Assembly (NCBI GenBank): GCA_028682985.1
Contig: JAJRAE010000077.1
Coordinates: 1-8,699 of the forward strand
Reading direction: 5' to 3'
Source of the DNA: Methanobacterium sp.
GTDB lineage: Archaea; Methanobacteriota; Methanobacteria; Methanobacteriales; Methanobacteriaceae
DNA length: 8,699 nt
Below the pieces are notes generated by a model that was not told the DNA's origin, did not search any database, and saw only the letters and a program-made list of their open reading frames with translations. Positions within the stretch are counted from its first letter, which is position 1, and every line of letters starts with the position of its first letter. The translations under genes were made by a program, and so were the position numbers. Shown in pieces: positions 7,635-8,699 of the stretch.

Positions 7635-8204
7635 TCAATTTTCTAGCATGCATTCAAATATATCTACCAGTTTATCTAGACTTTCATCGAAATCTTTGAA
7701 GGTTGATGTACGACCATAATAGCGGTCGATATTAAGAGAGTAAATGAATGTGGACATGGAATATCCAAAGGCAGTGTAATCTAAATCTCTATCTGGGAAT
7801 TGTTCTTTAAAATATTTGCTTATATAGTTAATGGTAGTTCTTACATTAGGTTTAATGGTGCTGCTGTCTTCTACTATTGTTAAATGGAAGTATTCAAAAT
7901 TTCTTAAAACAAAGTTATCCAATCTTTTAATAAACGTCTTAATGAATTCTCTACTAGTCAGATTATCTCGGGGCAGGAACAGCTGGGAAGCATCCTTTTC
8001 AATCTGTAGATTTCCTCTAAGCATTACCTGTTCAAAAAGGTTCTTTTTTGTTCCGAATTTACGGAATAATGTCATTTCAGTAAATCCTGATTCTTCAGCA
8101 ATTGCTCGGGTAGTGGCAGCGTCATATCCTTTTCTTGCGAATATTTTTAATGCTGCATCTAAAATTTTCTCTTCTGTTTCTGTTTTCAGTTCAGTATCAG
8201 TCAT
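7635..8204 (-). CDS. TetR-family transcriptional regulator (first of a tandem pair)
   Basis: A 189-residue TetR-type regulator. The DNA-binding domain spans about residues 9-61: EEKILDAALKIFARKG, AATTRAIAEESG, then TEMTLFRKFGTKKNLFEQVM. Helices 2-3 are the canonical TetR helix-turn-helix. The remainder (about 65-189) is a helical effector-binding and dimerisation region with aromatic-rich stretches (NFEYFHLTIVED; FIYSLNIDRYYG). The FIYSL and YGR segments recur in the downstream paralog as YIYSL and NGR, so the duplication covers the whole gene and not just the HTH. A weak AGGAAT lies 8 nt before the ATG. Being first, it is probably transcribed from the AT-rich space at 8205-8382 and may regulate its own promoter, as is common in this family. 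The downstream target and ligand cannot be read from the window. Confidence 0.85.
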   Translation of the reverse strand: MTDTELKTETEEKILDAALKIFARKGYDAATTRAIAEESGFTEMTLFRKFGTKKNLFEQVMLRGNLQIEKDASQLFLPRDNLTSREFIKTFIKRLDNFVLRNFEYFHLTIVEDSSTIKPNVRTTINYISKYFKEQFPDRDLDYTAFGYSMSTFIYSLNIDRYYGRTSTFKDFDESLDKLVDIFECMLEN

Positions 8205-8257
8205 AATATATTCCTATCTATCCAAAAATTGTTTAATAGATTTTTTCTTTGATTAAT

Positions 8258-8284
8258 ACTTATAATTTTCCCTTAGATAAAATT
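8258..8284 (-). promoter_or_regulatory. candidate promoter/operator of the tetR pair
   Basis: On the minus strand GGGAAAATTATAAGTAT resembles a BRE plus TATA box about 55-65 nt before the first tetR ATG. It overlaps an inverted repeat, AATTTT (8264-8269) and AAAATT (8279-8284) with a 9-nt spacer. A repressor site over a TATA box would suit autoregulation, but the repeat is A/T-only and short. Confidence 0.3.
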
Positions 8285-8353
8285 GTTAAATTTAGAAGCT
8301 ATTTATTTTTTACTGATCTTCTGGAATTTTTTGTATATATTTCATTTACAGAA

Positions 8354-8378
8354 TAACATTATAAAAATATGTTAAAAA
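8354..8378 (-). terminator. oligo-T terminator with inverted repeat after the DUF4013-type gene
   Basis: Just after the stop at 8383, the minus strand carries two T5 runs (8374-8378 and 8363-8367), a likely archaeal terminator. The same stretch contains TAACAT (8354-8359) and ATGTTA (8369-8374), exact reverse complements with a 9-nt spacer, which could instead be a protein-binding site. Confidence 0.4.
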
Positions 8379-8382
8379 TATT

Positions 8383-8699
8383 TTAATCATCCAGGGTTTG
8401 GTTGATCAGCCCCAATATTCTGGCAATGCTGATGAGTATAAAAGGGGCTATTATCAATGAAGAGGCCAAATTTCCCAGGCCATTGGGAAGAATCGATTTG
8501 GCATCGGAAAGAGTTATCTCCACTATGGCTGCGAATATTACGGTTAAAAAATAGATGAATATCAATTTTTTAAAACCTATAGCTCTGAATTTTCTGAATA
8601 TTCGTTTAAAATCAAAGGCAGATCTTAGTGTTCCATGATAGTCGGCCATATTAAGCACCACAGCCTGATACAGAAGATAAGTAAGTGAACCCAGAAACA
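8383..8699 (-). CDS. DUF4013-type membrane protein, C-terminal part (runs off the window)
   Basis: The frame is open to the last base of the window, so the 5' end is missing. The GTG at 8661 is an internal codon, not a start, because FLGSLTYLLYQAV precedes it in frame. The visible 105 residues begin in a hydrophobic segment. The amphipathic motif GTLRSAFDFKRIFRKFRAIG follows, typical of the archaeal DUF4013 membrane family. Next come a strong membrane helix (LIFIYFLTVIFAAIVEI), a short loop (LPNGLGN) and another helix (SLIIAPFILISIARILGLI) before the LDD terminus. Full-length relatives are small multi-pass proteins of unknown function, frequent in Methanobacteriales. It lies upstream of and codirectional with the tetR pair, 178 nt away with T-runs between, so a separate transcript is likely. 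The family call is from the motif pattern. Confidence 0.65.
   Translation of the reverse strand, partial: FLGSLTYLLYQAVVLNMADYHGTLRSAFDFKRIFRKFRAIGFKKLIFIYFLTVIFAAIVEITLSDAKSILPNGLGNLASSLIIAPFILISIARILGLINQTLDD

Noticed and set aside
7406..8256. Plus-strand open frames of 97 and 141 codons opposite the tetR genes
   Set aside because: Both mirror the conserved HTH coding region: each contains the same antisense string, roughly KRFFFVPN. This is explained by the paralogous minus-strand genes.
8383..8661. A complete 92-residue gene starting at the GTG at 8661
   Set aside because: The frame stays open upstream to the window edge with a further hydrophobic segment, and DUF4013-type proteins are longer, so this is a partial gene.

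Overview
The window reads as chromosomal DNA of a methanogenic archaeon, most likely a low-GC member of the Methanobacteriales (Methanobacterium-like). The reasons are: an F420 biosynthesis gene (cofD) next to the archaeal-type GTP cyclohydrolase III, the Mcr-activating ATPase component A2 (atwA), a protein matching methanogenesis marker 9, a DUF4013-type membrane protein, very AT-rich intergenic spaces, oligo-T stretches after genes, and GGAGG/GGTGA-type ribosome binding sites. The genus is an inference; no rRNA is present.

Layout. (1) 110-1774, plus strand: cofD and gch3, directly abutting, both in F420 synthesis (Fo precursor formation and the phospholactyl transfer that gives F420-0). (2) 1863-2594, plus: a short dihydrouridine-synthase-like TIM-barrel protein with a TTG start, from the archaeal MJ0144-type group, function unproven. 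(3) 2782-6715, plus: a tight run of four genes. These are atwA, the Cys-rich marker-9 protein (1 nt gap), a precorrin-2 dehydrogenase (43 nt gap) and hemA (1 nt overlap). (4) 6716-7071: a 356-nt space between convergent transcription units, with several inverted repeats and an unlisted minus-strand reading frame that looks like the C-terminal end of a decayed gene. (5) 7072-8204, minus: two tandem paralogous TetR regulators with nearly identical DNA-binding domains. (6) 8383-8699, minus: C-terminal part of a DUF4013-type membrane protein running off the window.

How the genes fit together. HemA starts tetrapyrrole synthesis and the precorrin-2 dehydrogenase makes sirohydrochlorin, the branch-point precursor of the nickel cofactor F430 (and of siroheme). 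F430 is the prosthetic group of methyl-coenzyme M reductase, and AtwA is the ATPase needed to reduce and activate that enzyme. CofD and GTP cyclohydrolase III supply the other signature coenzyme, F420. Regions 1-3 therefore form a methanogenesis-cofactor neighbourhood in which two proteins, the MJ0144-type TIM barrel and the marker-9 protein, still lack a proven role.

The most interesting points are the internal duplication with two four-cysteine modules in the marker-9 protein plus a UBA-like tail, the cysteine cluster inserted in the first ABC domain of AtwA, the unusual active-site motif and missing C-terminal domain of the Dus-like protein, and the gene remnant at 6782-7023. I did not see a CRISPR array, an intact insertion sequence, a tRNA or a defence system.
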